Shown: piece by piece, positions 8,807 to 17,802 of the stretch | Position numbering within the stretch: the first letter of the stretch is position 1 | How the letters are laid out: each line of letters starts with the position of its first letter | Source of the DNA: Salinibacterium sp. NK8237 | GTDB lineage: Bacteria > Actinomycetota > Actinomycetes > Actinomycetales > Microbacteriaceae | Assembly: GCF_015864955.1 (NCBI RefSeq) | Contig: NZ_JADYWE010000001.1 | Coordinates: 744,001 to 808,000, forward strand | Direction of reading: 5' to 3' | Length of the DNA stretch: 64,000 nt | Position numbers and translations under genes: made by a program | Notes under the pieces: model-generated | Database searches by the model: none | Seen by the model: the letters and a program-made list of their open reading frames with translations, nothing else | Told to the model about the DNA's origin: nothing

Positions 8807-10335
8807 TGTGCCATGGCCTTTCTGAGGTAAAGCGCTTGCCCAACGTGGGTGTCGTCGGGTCGGGAATCGTCGGCGAGGTCAGCGAGTGACCAGGCGACGC
8901 GCAGAACACGGTCATAGCCGCGCATAGTGATGCCTCCACGTTCAAGAGCACGGTCAAGCCCTGCTGTGACCTTGGGTGCGAGCCGCAGTTCGCGTCCACG
9001 CAGATACGAACCTGGCACGTGCGAGTTGAGCCGCCACGGCGTGGTCTCGAGGCGAGCGGCTGCACGCTGGCGGGCCGCTGTGACGCGGGCGCGGGCATCC
9101 GCCGTTGAGAGAGACGGCCGCTCTCCCGCTAGCCGCAGCTGAGCACTGGTGATTCGCTCAACCCGGAACTGAATGTCGATGCGATCGAGAAGCGGCCCCG
9201 ACAGGCGGGCAAGGTACCGGCGACGACTGTTCGGTGGGCACGTGCATTCGCTATCACGGGCGCCCCACTGCCCACAGGGGCAGGGATTGGCCGCCATCAC
9301 GAGCTGAAAGCGGCCAGGAAAGTGAGCAATCGCATTGGCCCGATGGATGCTGATGACCCCCGATTCGAGCGGTTGCCGAAGTGCGTCTAGCGCTGCCGGC
9401 GCAAACTCGGGTGCTTCGTCGAGAAAGAGCACTCCGTCGGAGGCTCGGGCGGCAGCACCCGGACGAATCTGGGAACTGCCGCCGCCTACGAGCGCCGCGG
9501 CCGTCGCCGTGTGATGGGGCGCTTCGAGGGGCGGTCGGGTGGTGAGGCTGCTGCCCACCGGCAACCCGGCCAACGAGCGAATGGAGGAGACTTCGAGGGC
9601 CGCCTGCGGGTCGAGATCGGGCAAGAGCCCGGGCAGTCGCGCTGCAAGCATGGTTTTACCAGCCCCGGGAGGGCCGAGCAGAAACACGTGGTGGCCACCG
9701 GCTGCGGCGACGAGCATTGCGTCGATCGCATCGCTACTGCCGATCATGTCGGCAAGGTCGCCACCGGTGTCCGGGGCCGCCTCGGGGGTCGGTCGCGTAA
9801 TCACCTCAACGGGCTCAGGCTCGAATTCTCCGCCATGCCAAATGGCGGCATCCCGCAGTGACGGCATTGCGATCACACGCATGTCTGGAACGAGCGACGC
9901 TTCATCGGCATTACCGCTCGGCACCATCACTGTTGTGAATCCGGCCCGCGATGCGGCGAGCACTGCGGGCAGCACACCGTTCACCGGACGCAAGCGCCCG
10001 TCAAGACCGAGCTCTCCAATGTGGAGCACACGGTCGATCGATTCTGCAGAAATAGTTCCGGAGGCGGCGAGCGCCGCGACGGCTATCCCCAGGTCGAAAC
10101 CGGAGCCGTGTTTGGGCAACGCAGCCGGCGACAGGTTGACGGTGATTTTGCGGTTCGGCAGCCCGCATCCGGAGTTCGTCGCTGCGGCCCGCACGCGGTC
10201 TTTCGCTTCGCCAAGCGCGGTATCGGGCAAGCCGATGAGCACGAATCCGGGAAGGTTGTTGGAGAGGTCTGCTTCTATCTCAACGATCGCACCCTCGAGG
10301 CCGAGTAGGGAAACGGCGTAGGTTCTGCCGATCAC
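8803..10335 (-). CDS. comM: ComM/YifB-family Mg-chelatase-like AAA+ ATPase
   Basis: This 510-residue AAA+ protein has an N-terminal Lon-substrate-binding-like domain (residues 1-170), a Walker A motif GPPGAGKT near residue 221 and Walker B VLFLDEAPEF near residue 300. The Mg-chelatase-type C-terminal region contains the Cys-rich segment PCPCGQWGARDSECTCPP. ComM proteins are hexameric helicases that promote branch migration when DNA taken up is integrated. It overlaps yraN upstream and dprA downstream by 4 bases each, so the three are one operon with coupled translation. Confidence 0.93.
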   Translation of the reverse strand: MIGRTYAVSLLGLEGAIVEIEADLSNNLPGFVLIGLPDTALGEAKDRVRAAATNSGCGLPNRKITVNLSPAALPKHGSGFDLGIAVAALAASGTISAESIDRVLHIGELGLDGRLRPVNGVLPAVLAASRAGFTTVMVPSGNADEASLVPDMRVIAMPSLRDAAIWHGGEFEPEPVEVITRPTPEAAPDTGGDLADMIGSSDAIDAMLVAAAGGHHVFLLGPPGAGKTMLAARLPGLLPDLDPQAALEVSSIRSLAGLPVGSSLTTRPPLEAPHHTATAAALVGGGSSQIRPGAAARASDGVLFLDEAPEFAPAALDALRQPLESGVISIHRANAIAHFPGRFQLVMAANPCPCGQWGARDSECTCPPNSRRRYLARLSGPLLDRIDIQFRVERITSAQLRLAGERPSLSTADARARVTAARQRAAARLETTPWRLNSHVPGSYLRGRELRLAPKVTAGLDRALERGGITMRGYDRVLRVAWSLADLADDSRPDDTHVGQALYLRKAMAQ

Positions 10336-10688
10336 GAGATGCGCTTCAAGTGTTCGATCTCCACGACTCCGCGCGAGGGCACAATCACCGCAACGGCATC
10401 GATGCGCACCGTCGAACCTGAGCCCGGATGATCGTCACACCAGGCCGCAGCGAGTCGTCGCAAACGTGCAAGTTTCGTGGCAGTGATGGACTCAAACGGA
10501 TGCCCGAACAACACACTCGAACGAGTCTTGACCTCGACGAACACGAGCTCGTGGCGCTCTCGCGCCACAATGTCGAGTTCGCCCTGCGAGCACCGCCAAT
10601 TGCGATCGAGGATCTCGAGCCCTGCACTGATGAGGTGGTCGGCCGCGAGGGTCTCGCCGTGCGCGCCTAGTTCGTCTTTTGCTGCCAT
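10332..10688 (-). CDS. yraN: YraN-family (UPF0102) nuclease-like protein
   Basis: This 118-residue protein has the UPF0102 core: AADHL near residue 16, then NWRCSQGELDIVA and the endonuclease-like strand FVEVKTR (about residues 50-56). Together these supply the E-D-ExK pattern of Holliday-junction resolvase-like nucleases. The biochemical role is still unproven for the family. It is the first gene of the yraN-comM-dprA operon, overlapping comM by 4 bases, which points to a role in processing transforming or recombining DNA. Confidence 0.9.
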   Translation of the reverse strand: MAAKDELGAHGETLAADHLISAGLEILDRNWRCSQGELDIVARERHELVFVEVKTRSSVLFGHPFESITATKLARLRRLAAAWCDDHPGSGSTVRIDAVAVIVPSRGVVEIEHLKRIS

Positions 10689-10782
10689 GGCTCAAGAGTC
10701 GCGCCTGAGCATGCCCAAGAACGTGGCCCAGCACGAATGGGAGAACACTTCCCCGAGTGACGAACTGGGGAGGACTAGTTAC

Positions 10783-11289
10783 CTAGTCCGCAGCACTCGC
10801 TGCCTCGAAAACCGAGACGCTGAACCGAGCACCGTCGTCAACGGTGACCCTCAGCGTCAACGTCGAGAGGTCACCCTCGAGAGACGAAGTGAGATAGGTC
10901 GATGCTGGTGTGCCCCGCTCACTGGCGCAGTTACTCGCCCACGTGCTATCCACGACCGTTTCACCAGAAACCAACGCCACCTCATACGGGGTGCTCCTGT
11001 CGCAGCCAATCGCGAGAAAGAGCTGGTCGACGGAGTCACCGAGAGGAGGGAGTGAGTACTCGTGTGAGCCGGAATCCACTTGCTCGAAGAGCACCGAGTA
11101 CGGAGAGTCAGGGTTCAAAAAGTTGGAGTCAGCGCTGAGCAGTGGCAGTTCCCACTTGCTCCCCTCCGTCACGACGCCAGACTCACCCGACGGCCCCGAC
11201 GATTCGGCTGCGTGTGGCTCAGTCGACACGCACCCGGCAAGCCCGAGCACCACCGCGATACCGATAAGAGCGACTCCATGACTACGCAT
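10783..11289 (-). CDS. Putative lipoprotein of unknown function
   Basis: This 168-residue secreted protein has a signal peptide ending in the lipobox LAGC (Cys at residue 20), so it should be anchored to the outer face of the membrane. A Ser/Gly/Glu-rich linker follows, then a domain of about 120 residues containing two further cysteines (near residues 94 and 120) that could form a disulphide. I recognise no family. It stands alone between yraN and a divergent GNAT gene. The coding frame is supported by the signal peptide, length and GC-ending codons. Confidence 0.75.
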   Translation of the reverse strand: MRSHGVALIGIAVVLGLAGCVSTEPHAAESSGPSGESGVVTEGSKWELPLLSADSNFLNPDSPYSVLFEQVDSGSHEYSLPPLGDSVDQLFLAIGCDRSTPYEVALVSGETVVDSTWASNCASERGTPASTYLTSSLEGDLSTLTLRVTVDDGARFSVSVFEAASAAD

Positions 11290-11391
11290 AGTTGATTTCT
11301 AGCACGCCGTGACCCCACCACCTAGAGAAGGTAATAAATTTTCATTAAAGCTTCGTGGATGATGACACCGCACTCGGGGTATCGTGCCGGT

Positions 11392-11940
11392 ATGACGAGC
11401 GATTCGGAGCGCAACGTATGGCTTGAGCGGTGGCAGGTCGAGGACCTTCCCGTGCTCGAACGCAGCAACACTCCCGAGATGACCGTCTTTGTCGGCGGGC
11501 CCGAAAGCGATCAACAGATCGTCACCCGACATGCCAAGTTTTTGCATCTGTGGGAGACGGGCGACGCGCGCATGTTCCGCATCCGGTCATCATCGGTGGC
11601 AGAGCCGGTGGGTTCCGTGGGGTACTGGAAGAAGCGGTGGCGCGACCGCGATGTCTACGAAACCGGGTGGAGCGTGCACTCCGCCCATCAGGGCCACGGC
11701 ATAGCCTCCACCGCCCTCTCCGAATGCCTGCAGCACGCGGCAGACCATGGCGAACGCGATCAGGTTTTTGCGTTTCCTCGCACCGACAACGCGGCATCCA
11801 ATGCTCTGTGTGCCCGCACTGGTTTCACGCTCGTGGGCGAAGCTGACTTTGAGTATCCGAAGGGGCATCCCATTCGAGTTAATGAGTGGATGTTCGACCT
11901 CACAGCCCGGCGAGCAAACTCGCTGCCAGCACAACCATGA
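11392..11940 (+). CDS. GNAT-family N-acetyltransferase (RimJ/RimL type)
   Basis: This 182-residue protein resembles RimJ/RimL-like acetyltransferases. The central strand VGSVGYWKKRW leads to ETGWSVHSAHQGHGIAST, whose Q-x-x-G-H-G-x-A matches the acetyl-CoA pyrophosphate-binding loop (about residues 101-106). NAASNALCARTGF follows, the usual NxxSxxxxxKxGF-like end motif. ATG 11392 is preferred over the in-frame start at 11359. Its end overlaps the convergent LysE-family gene by 41 bases. The substrate is unknown. Confidence 0.82.
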   Translation: MTSDSERNVWLERWQVEDLPVLERSNTPEMTVFVGGPESDQQIVTRHAKFLHLWETGDARMFRIRSSSVAEPVGSVGYWKKRWRDRDVYETGWSVHSAHQGHGIASTALSECLQHAADHGERDQVFAFPRTDNAASNALCARTGFTLVGEADFEYPKGHPIRVNEWMFDLTARRANSLPAQP

Positions 11941-12514
11941 CAACGGCAATCAGGATGTCGAGCACCCGCCACGCCATTGGCTTCGCGAACAGTGGCCGCA
12001 AGTACCGGCTGCCATATCCAATCGCCGCAAACCATACGACGCTGCCGAGACACGCTCCGAGGGCAAACCACCACCGGTTGTCACCATAGGTGCCGCCGAT
12101 GGAGCCGAGCAGCAGCACGGTATCGATATACACGTGCGGGTTGAGCCAGGTGAGCGCGAGCGCTGTGGAGAGGGCGGCGGCGAGCGTCATCCCCGCCCCG
12201 GATGCTGTTGCGGTGAGTGCTTGCGGTCGGGCCGCCCTACGCAGCGACAGAAACGCGTAGACGAGGAGGAAGAGTGCGCCGCCGACGCGGGCGACAATTA
12301 GGAGCCACCCCGCTTGCTCGATGAGGGCGCCGAGTCCCGCGACACCGGCGATGATCAGCACAATGTCAGAAAGCGTGCACACCAGTACCACTGCGGTGAC
12401 GTGTTCGCGGCGCAATCCTTGCCGCAGAACGAAGGCGTTCTGCGCACCAATGGCGATGATCAGCGAGAGCCCGAAGCCGAATCCGGCAAGCACGATGGTG
12501 GCAATCAGGGGCAT
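11900..12514 (-). CDS. LysE/ArgO-family amino-acid exporter
   Basis: This 204-residue membrane protein has six hydrophobic segments. Near residues 23-37 it carries the family motif GAQNAFVLRQGLRRE. In mid-protein, TWLNPHVYIDTVLLLG is the LysE/ArgO signature. The family exports basic amino acids such as lysine or arginine. It is divergent from the FAD/Fe-S dehydrogenase, with only 28 bases between the starts. No LysG-type regulator is adjacent. Arginine or lysine as substrate is an inference from the ArgO-like motifs. Confidence 0.9.
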   Translation of the reverse strand: MPLIATIVLAGFGFGLSLIIAIGAQNAFVLRQGLRREHVTAVVLVCTLSDIVLIIAGVAGLGALIEQAGWLLIVARVGGALFLLVYAFLSLRRAARPQALTATASGAGMTLAAALSTALALTWLNPHVYIDTVLLLGSIGGTYGDNRWWFALGACLGSVVWFAAIGYGSRYLRPLFAKPMAWRVLDILIAVVMVVLAASLLAGL

Positions 12515-12542
12515 GAATTGACTCTAGAGGCACAATAGGAAG

Positions 12543-15455
12543 ATGCCGGACACTTCTCTGCACGATCGCAGCGAAGTCGTTCATGCGCTCCGATCCGCCG
12601 TCGGTGGCGAAGTCGATGACTCCACGCGCCGCCGTGCCGAATACTCGAGCGATGCCTCGAACTATCGCGTCGTGCCGCAGGTTGTCGTATTTCCGCGTGA
12701 CACCGACGACGTGCTGGCGGCGCTCTCGGTCTCTCGCGACAGCGGCACTCCCCTTACCTCGCGCGGTGGCGGCACCTCAGTCGCGGGCAACGCCATCGGC
12801 ACCGGCATCGTGCTCGATTTCTCCCGCCATCTGAACCACGTTCTTGAGATCGATGCGGATGCCCGAACCGCCCGAGTGCAGCCGGGCACCGTGTTGGCCA
12901 CTCTCCAATCCGCCGCGCAGCCCCACGGTCTGCGCTTCGGCCCCGATCCCTCGACCTGGTCGCGCTGCACCGTCGGAGGCATGATCGGCAACAACGCCTG
13001 CGGAGCTCATTCCCTGCAGTTCGGGCGCACCGCCGACAACGTGCGCAGCCTCGATGTGGTCGATGGCCTGGGGCGACGGTTCACCGCGGCGAACGACCCG
13101 AGCATCGTTGATGGTCTCCCCGCCCTTGTCAGCAGTAACCTCGCGACGATCCGCACCGAGCTCGGGCGTTTCGGCCGTCAGGTGTCGGGCTACAGTCTCG
13201 AACACCTCCTGCCTGAACACGGCAACAACCTGGCCCGCAGTCTCGTGGGCACCGAAGGCAGTCTCGTGACCGTGCTCGAGGCGACCGTCGATCTCGTGGC
13301 GGAGCCCCAGCATCCGCTGCTCGTCGCCCTCGGCTACCCCGACATGGCGACTGCCGCCGACGCTGTTCCCGCGCTACTCGCTCACCACCCGACCGCCATC
13401 GAGGGCCTCGACGCCCGAATCGTGGATGCCGTCAGCCGCACCCGTGGAGCCCGCGCCGTCGCCGCCCTGCCAGCCGGCGCCGGCTGGCTGCTCGTCGAGG
13501 TCACGGGAGACGACTCCGCCGAGACCCTCCAGCGCGCGCATCTTCTCGCCACCGATGCTGCGGCGATCGAGTCCCGCGTCATCACCGATGCGGCGGCCGC
13601 GAAACAACTGTGGCGCATCCGCGAAGATGGGGCCGGACTGGCCGGACGCACGGTATCCGGCCAGCAAGCGTGGCCCGGTTTCGAAGACGCCGCCGTACCC
13701 CCGGAGCGCCTTGGCGCGTACCTGCGAGACTTCGACGCCCTGCTGGCCGACTACAACATCGAGGGGATGCCGTACGGCCATTTCGGCGACGGTTGCGTTC
13801 ATGTTCGGCTCGATATTCCCCTCGCGACGGATGGCGCCGTTCTGCGCGCCTTCGTGGATGACGCCGCCACCCTTGTCGCGTCCCATGGCGGCTCGCTGTC
13901 GGGCGAACACGGCGACGGTCGGGCACGCAGCGAACTGCTGCCGCACATGTATTCGCCGGCCGCAATCGACTTGTTCGGGCAGTTCAAGCGACTCTTCGAT
14001 CCGCACAATCTGATGAACCCGGGCATCGTTGTCGACCCGGCCCCGGTCGATGCCGCGTTGCGCCGCCCGGCCGCGCTGCCGCTCATCAAGGTCAACGGTT
14101 TCGCGTTCAGCGACGACGATGGCGACCTCACGATGGCCAGCCACCGGTGTGTCGGCGTCGGCAAGTGTCGCGCCGACAACTCGGCCAGCCACGGTGTCAT
14201 GTGCCCGTCGTTCTTGGCGACCGGCGACGAGAAGGACTCCACTCGCGGCCGTGCCCGCGTGCTGCAAGAAATGGCCAACGGCACCCTCGTGACGGGCGGC
14301 GTGAACTCGCCCGAAGTGCACGACGCCCTCGACCTCTGCCTCTCCTGCAAAGCCTGCGCGAGCGACTGCCCCGCCGGCGTCGACATGGCCACGCTCAAAG
14401 CCGAAGTGCTGCACCGCCGCTACGAGGGCAAGCTCCGCCCGCGCAGCCATTACCTGCTCGGCCAGCTCCCGCGCTGGGCACGCCTGATTTCGCAGATCGC
14501 CCCGCTCGCGAACGCCCTGCTGCGCGTTCCCCTCGTGCGACGCATCGCCCTGTGGGCCGGTGGAATGGATGCTCGGCGCACGTTCCCCGCCTTCGCCCGT
14601 CACCCCTTCCGTTCGAGCTCCGAGGCTCGTGCCCTGCGCGCGGCGCCCCCGGCAGAGGCAGCCACCGCTGGACGGGCAACCCCCGCCACCTCAAGCGCCG
14701 AAACCGCCGACTGCGACTCAGCCCGGCGCCCCCAGATCCTGCTCTGGGCCGATTCCTTCACCGATAACTTCTCCCCCGACATCGCCCGCGCCACGATCCG
14801 CGTGCTGGATGCGGCTGGCTACGAGATTCTGCTCCCGGAACGCGATGTGTGTTGCGGCCTTACCTGGATCACCACCGGGCAGTTGGCGGGGGCGCGCCAG
14901 AAGCTCACCGACCTGGTGACCGAGTTCTCTCGGTACACCGACCGCGGCATCCCGATTGTGGGCATGGAGCCGTCGTGCACGGCTGTGTTGCGCTCAGACC
15001 TAACCGAGCTTCTGCCCGACGACCCCGCAGCGGCGGCCGTCGCGCGTTCGACCTTCACACTCTCCGAGCTGCTCACCGCCCCGGCACCGCTTGGACCACA
15101 AACATGGACTCCACCAACCCTCAGCGACCACACCTTCGTCGTTCAACCGCACTGCCACCAGCATGCAGTCATGGGCTTCGACGCGGATCGCACGCTGCTC
15201 GCCGCCACGGGAGCAACCGTCACCGAGATCAGCGGATGCTGTGGGCTGGCCGGAAACTTCGGCATGGAGCAAGGGCACTACGACGTTTCGGTCGCGGTAG
15301 CCGAGAACGGCATCCTGCCTGCTCTGCGTGAAGCGGCAGCCGACAGCACGCTCGTCGCCGATGGCTTCTCGTGTCGCACGCAAGCATCGCAACTCGCGAA
15401 TACCGAGGGCAAGCATCTTGCCGAGGTTCTTGCCGCTGCGCTTCCCGAGCGCTGA
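12543..15455 (+). CDS. FAD-linked oxidase with fused Fe-S/CCG domains (D-lactate/D-2-hydroxyacid dehydrogenase type)
   Basis: This 970-residue fusion has four parts. A PCMH-type FAD domain (about 35-220) includes SRGGGTSVAGNA and VGGMIGNNACG. An FAD-oxidase C domain (about 225-490) ends near MNPGIV. Two 4Fe-4S clusters follow at about 545-615 (CVGVGKCRADN, then CLSCKACASDCP). Two CCG domains close the protein (CCGLTW near 776; CHQHA near 876 and SGCCGLAGNFGMEQGHY near 900). The order matches large bacterial D-lactate dehydrogenases (Dld-II type) that pass electrons to the respiratory chain. The exact 2-hydroxyacid is not determined. It is a single-gene unit. Confidence 0.85.
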   Translation: MPDTSLHDRSEVVHALRSAVGGEVDDSTRRRAEYSSDASNYRVVPQVVVFPRDTDDVLAALSVSRDSGTPLTSRGGGTSVAGNAIGTGIVLDFSRHLNHVLEIDADARTARVQPGTVLATLQSAAQPHGLRFGPDPSTWSRCTVGGMIGNNACGAHSLQFGRTADNVRSLDVVDGLGRRFTAANDPSIVDGLPALVSSNLATIRTELGRFGRQVSGYSLEHLLPEHGNNLARSLVGTEGSLVTVLEATVDLVAEPQHPLLVALGYPDMATAADAVPALLAHHPTAIEGLDARIVDAVSRTRGARAVAALPAGAGWLLVEVTGDDSAETLQRAHLLATDAAAIESRVITDAAAAKQLWRIREDGAGLAGRTVSGQQAWPGFEDAAVPPERLGAYLRDFDALLADYNIEGMPYGHFGDGCVHVRLDIPLATDGAVLRAFVDDAATLVASHGGSLSGEHGDGRARSELLPHMYSPAAIDLFGQFKRLFDPHNLMNPGIVVDPAPVDAALRRPAALPLIKVNGFAFSDDDGDLTMASHRCVGVGKCRADNSASHGVMCPSFLATGDEKDSTRGRARVLQEMANGTLVTGGVNSPEVHDALDLCLSCKACASDCPAGVDMATLKAEVLHRRYEGKLRPRSHYLLGQLPRWARLISQIAPLANALLRVPLVRRIALWAGGMDARRTFPAFARHPFRSSSEARALRAAPPAEAATAGRATPATSSAETADCDSARRPQILLWADSFTDNFSPDIARATIRVLDAAGYEILLPERDVCCGLTWITTGQLAGARQKLTDLVTEFSRYTDRGIPIVGMEPSCTAVLRSDLTELLPDDPAAAAVARSTFTLSELLTAPAPLGPQTWTPPTLSDHTFVVQPHCHQHAVMGFDADRTLLAATGATVTEISGCCGLAGNFGMEQGHYDVSVAVAENGILPALREAAADSTLVADGFSCRTQASQLANTEGKHLAEVLAAALPER

Positions 15456-15518
15456 AGGCTCAGCGAACGCCAACCAGCCACCCGACCCACGTGCCAGCAG
15501 ACCAACCAGCGACACGCG

Positions 15519-15842
15519 CTATTCGTCGAGCGCGAGTTCCTTCGGCAGTTCGAGATCCTTGGCGCTGAGTTCTTCGATGTTGACGTCTTTGAACGTGAGC
15601 ACGCGCACGCTTTTCACGAAGCGGTCGGAACGGTAGACGTCCCACACCCACACGTCGGTCATGGAGAGCTCAAAGTAGAAGTCGTGCTCCGTATCGCGGC
15701 GCACCAAATCGACCTCGTTGGCGAGGTAAAACCGCCGTTCCGTCTCAATTACAAAACGGAACTGGCTCACTACATCGCGGTATTCGCGATACAGCGCAAG
15801 CTCGACCTCGCGGTCGTAGTCTTCAAACTCGTCTTCATCCAT
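15519..15842 (-). CDS. DUF2469-family protein
   Basis: This 107-residue acidic protein begins MDEDEFEDYDREVEL and contains FRFVIETERRFYLANEV, the hallmark of the DUF2469 family. The family is found beside rnhB and lepB in many actinobacteria, including mycobacteria. The frame runs further upstream to 15941, but ATG 15842 matches the family start and avoids overlap with rnhB. The function is unknown. The rplS, lepB, rnhB, DUF2469 order on one strand suggests co-transcription. Confidence 0.88.
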   Translation of the reverse strand: MDEDEFEDYDREVELALYREYRDVVSQFRFVIETERRFYLANEVDLVRRDTEHDFYFELSMTDVWVWDVYRSDRFVKSVRVLTFKDVNIEELSAKDLELPKELALDE

Positions 15843-15864
15843 GCTGTCTTCATTGTAGGCCGCA

Positions 15865-16500
15865 CTACCGCAACCATGTGTGCCGATGAAGTTCGGTGGC
15901 GCCGAGGCTGCGGATCCCCTCAAAGTGGGCGGCCGAGCCATACCCTTTGTTGCTGAGCCAGTGATACCCCGGGTACTCGTTGTCGGCTTCGATCATGATT
16001 CGATCACGCTGCACTTTCGCCACTACGGATGCCGCAGCCACCGATACGCAGTCACGGTCGGCCTTGACGCGGGTGTGCACTCGCGGCGCTACAGTCAGGG
16101 CACCGCTGAGCCAATCGGTGCTGCCGTCCAACAGCACTATGGACGACATGACGTCGAGCCCGGCTTCGTGCAATTGGATGAGCGCGCGCTTGCCGGCGAG
16201 CCCCAAGGCCGCGGTAATGCCGATCGAGTCGATCTCGGTGGCATCCGCATAGCCGACCGCTGAAAGCGGCGCCCACTCAAGAGTAAGCGGCTCGAGAAGT
16301 TCGCGACGTTTCTGGCTAAGCATCTTGGAATCGCGCAATCCGACAGGCCAGACGCCGTGTGCGGGCGTCATGGCGGTCATCCCAACTCCGACGGGCCCGG
16401 CAATCGCGCCGCGGCCTACTTCGTCGCAGCCGATGACGGCTCGGGCCCCTGCCCGAAAGAGTTCGAGTTCAACGTCGCTATTCGGGTCTGCTACCGCCAC
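15865..16500 (-). CDS. rnhB: Ribonuclease HII
   Basis: This 211-residue enzyme removes RNA from RNA-DNA hybrids and misincorporated ribonucleotides. Catalytic acidic residues are visible in GCDEVGRGAIAGPV (D25, E26) and in the strand VLLDGSTDW (about residues 122-130). The HRHTWL-like tail is typical for RNase HII. It starts 3 bases after the lepB stop, so it is in the rplS-lepB-rnhB-DUF2469 cluster. Confidence 0.95.
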   Translation of the reverse strand: MAVADPNSDVELELFRAGARAVIGCDEVGRGAIAGPVGVGMTAMTPAHGVWPVGLRDSKMLSQKRRELLEPLTLEWAPLSAVGYADATEIDSIGITAALGLAGKRALIQLHEAGLDVMSSIVLLDGSTDWLSGALTVAPRVHTRVKADRDCVSVAAASVVAKVQRDRIMIEADNEYPGYHWLSNKGYGSAAHFEGIRSLGATELHRHTWLR

Positions 16501-16503
16501 TGT

Positions 16504-17259
16504 CTACTCGGCGTTCTGCGTGACCCGCTGGAACGTCGTGGAGTAGTTATCGAGAATGCTCCAGCGTTCGGTCGGCCAGCTGATGAGCATGGCACGCCCG
16601 ACCACAGAGTCGATCTTCACGAAACCGCCAGTGGGGTCATCTTTGTGAAAGGCGGAGTCGGCAGAGTTGTAGCGGTTGTCACCCATGACCCAGATTGAGT
16701 CGTCGGGCACAGTGACAGAGAAGTCTTCTTTAGTGGCTTTAGTAATAGCGTCAGGGAGCTTGATATACGGCTCCTCCAGCGGGATGCCGTTAACAATTAT
16801 TTGCCCGAACTCGTTGCAGCATTCCACGGTGTCGCCCGGAAGACCGATGACACGCTTGATGAGGTGATTGCTACTGTCGGGCGCACTGAGGCCGACAAAG
16901 GCGAGCACGCCATCCACAGCACCGACAAACCAGTTCTGCGGTTCTACAGAGGCCGAGGGAAGCCAGCCACCCGGATCGGTGAAGACGACGACATCGCCGT
17001 GTTCGATAGAGAAAAGACTTGGCTCAAGCTGATTGACCAGAATACGGTCATCAATCTGGAGGGTGTTTTCCATCGACGACGACGGAATATAGAACGACCG
17101 CACCAAATAGGTCTTGATCAAAAACGAGATCAGAATCGCCGCGACGAAGATGATGACGAGATCGCGGAGGAAAAGCTTCCACCCACCGGACTTCTTAGCT
17201 GCATGGCGAGTATCGCCACGGCTGCCCGGCAGCGTGTTTTCTACAGTTTCGTTTGTCAT
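16504..17259 (-). CDS. lepB: Signal peptidase I
   Basis: This 251-residue membrane protease removes signal peptides of exported proteins. One N-terminal membrane segment (about residues 29-50) is followed by the catalytic-serine box IPSSSMENTL (Ser near 61). The catalytic lysine lies in the box LIKRVIGLPGD (about residues 132-142). The conserved VMGDNRYNSADS block is near residue 192. It is downstream of rplS with an inverted repeat between them and 3 bases upstream of rnhB. Confidence 0.95.
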   Translation of the reverse strand: MTNETVENTLPGSRGDTRHAAKKSGGWKLFLRDLVIIFVAAILISFLIKTYLVRSFYIPSSSMENTLQIDDRILVNQLEPSLFSIEHGDVVVFTDPGGWLPSASVEPQNWFVGAVDGVLAFVGLSAPDSSNHLIKRVIGLPGDTVECCNEFGQIIVNGIPLEEPYIKLPDAITKATKEDFSVTVPDDSIWVMGDNRYNSADSAFHKDDPTGGFVKIDSVVGRAMLISWPTERWSILDNYSTTFQRVTQNAE

Positions 17260-17265
17260 TTAACC

Positions 17266-17305
17266 CCAAAGCTCCCAGCAAGCATATGCCGCTGGGAGCC
17301 CTTGG
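17266..17305 (-). terminator. Hairpin between rplS and lepB (attenuator or weak terminator)
   Basis: GCTCCCAGC and GCTGGGAGC form a perfect 9-base stem around an 11-base loop, and CCAA/TTGG outside it extend the pairing with a small bulge. On the minus strand it follows the rplS stop. No clear T run comes after it, so partial termination or RNA processing before lepB is more likely than full termination. Confidence 0.5.
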
Positions 17306-17324
17306 TTTGTGAATTGCGAGAGTG

Positions 17325-17672
17325 TTAGTTGTCGCGCTTCTCTTTGATCTTTGCCTTCTTGCCGCGAAGGTCGCGCAAGTAGTACAGCTTGGCGCGACGA
17401 ACGAGTCCGCGCGATACAACTTCAATGTGGTCGATGACTGGGGAGTGAACCGGGAAGGTACGCTCTACGCCGACCTGGAAGCTGACCTTGCGGACCGTGA
17501 AGGTCTCGCGAACGCCGTGGCCCGAACGACCGATTACTACGCCCTGGAACACCTGGATACGCGAACGCGTACCTTCGATGATGTTTACGTGAACCTTGAC
17601 GTTATCGCCGGCACGGAAGTCAGGAATGTTGTCTTTGAGAGACGCCTTGTCGACGTCATCGAGAATATGCAT
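17325..17672 (-). CDS. rplS: 50S ribosomal protein L19
   Basis: This 115-residue protein of the large subunit sits at the 30S-50S interface. The sequence from [14 protein letters not shown] through [25 protein letters not shown] and [20 protein letters not shown] is canonical. ATG 17672 is chosen because the frame upstream (to 17711) is not conserved in the family. It is the first gene of the rplS-lepB-rnhB cluster. Confidence 0.97.
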   Translation of the reverse strand: MHILDDVDKASLKDNIPDFRAGDNVKVHVNIIEGTRSRIQVFQGVVIGRSGHGVRETFTVRKVSFQVGVERTFPVHSPVIDHIEVVSRGLVRRAKLYYLRDLRGKKAKIKEKRDN

Positions 17673-17802
17673 TAGTGATCGCTCTCTGCGCCCGCCATGA
17701 GTCGAACACACTTAGTTAGATAAGAAAGTTTGTGCTTCAAGCGGTTACGACGCCCTCATGGCAGAGTCGTGCGCGAGCACAATCGACAATTCTGCCACAG
17801 AT

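Noticed and set aside
13374..14603. A 409-codon minus-strand frame inside the 970-residue dehydrogenase
   Set aside because: Antisense of conserved FAD and Fe-S motifs, without any protein-like features.
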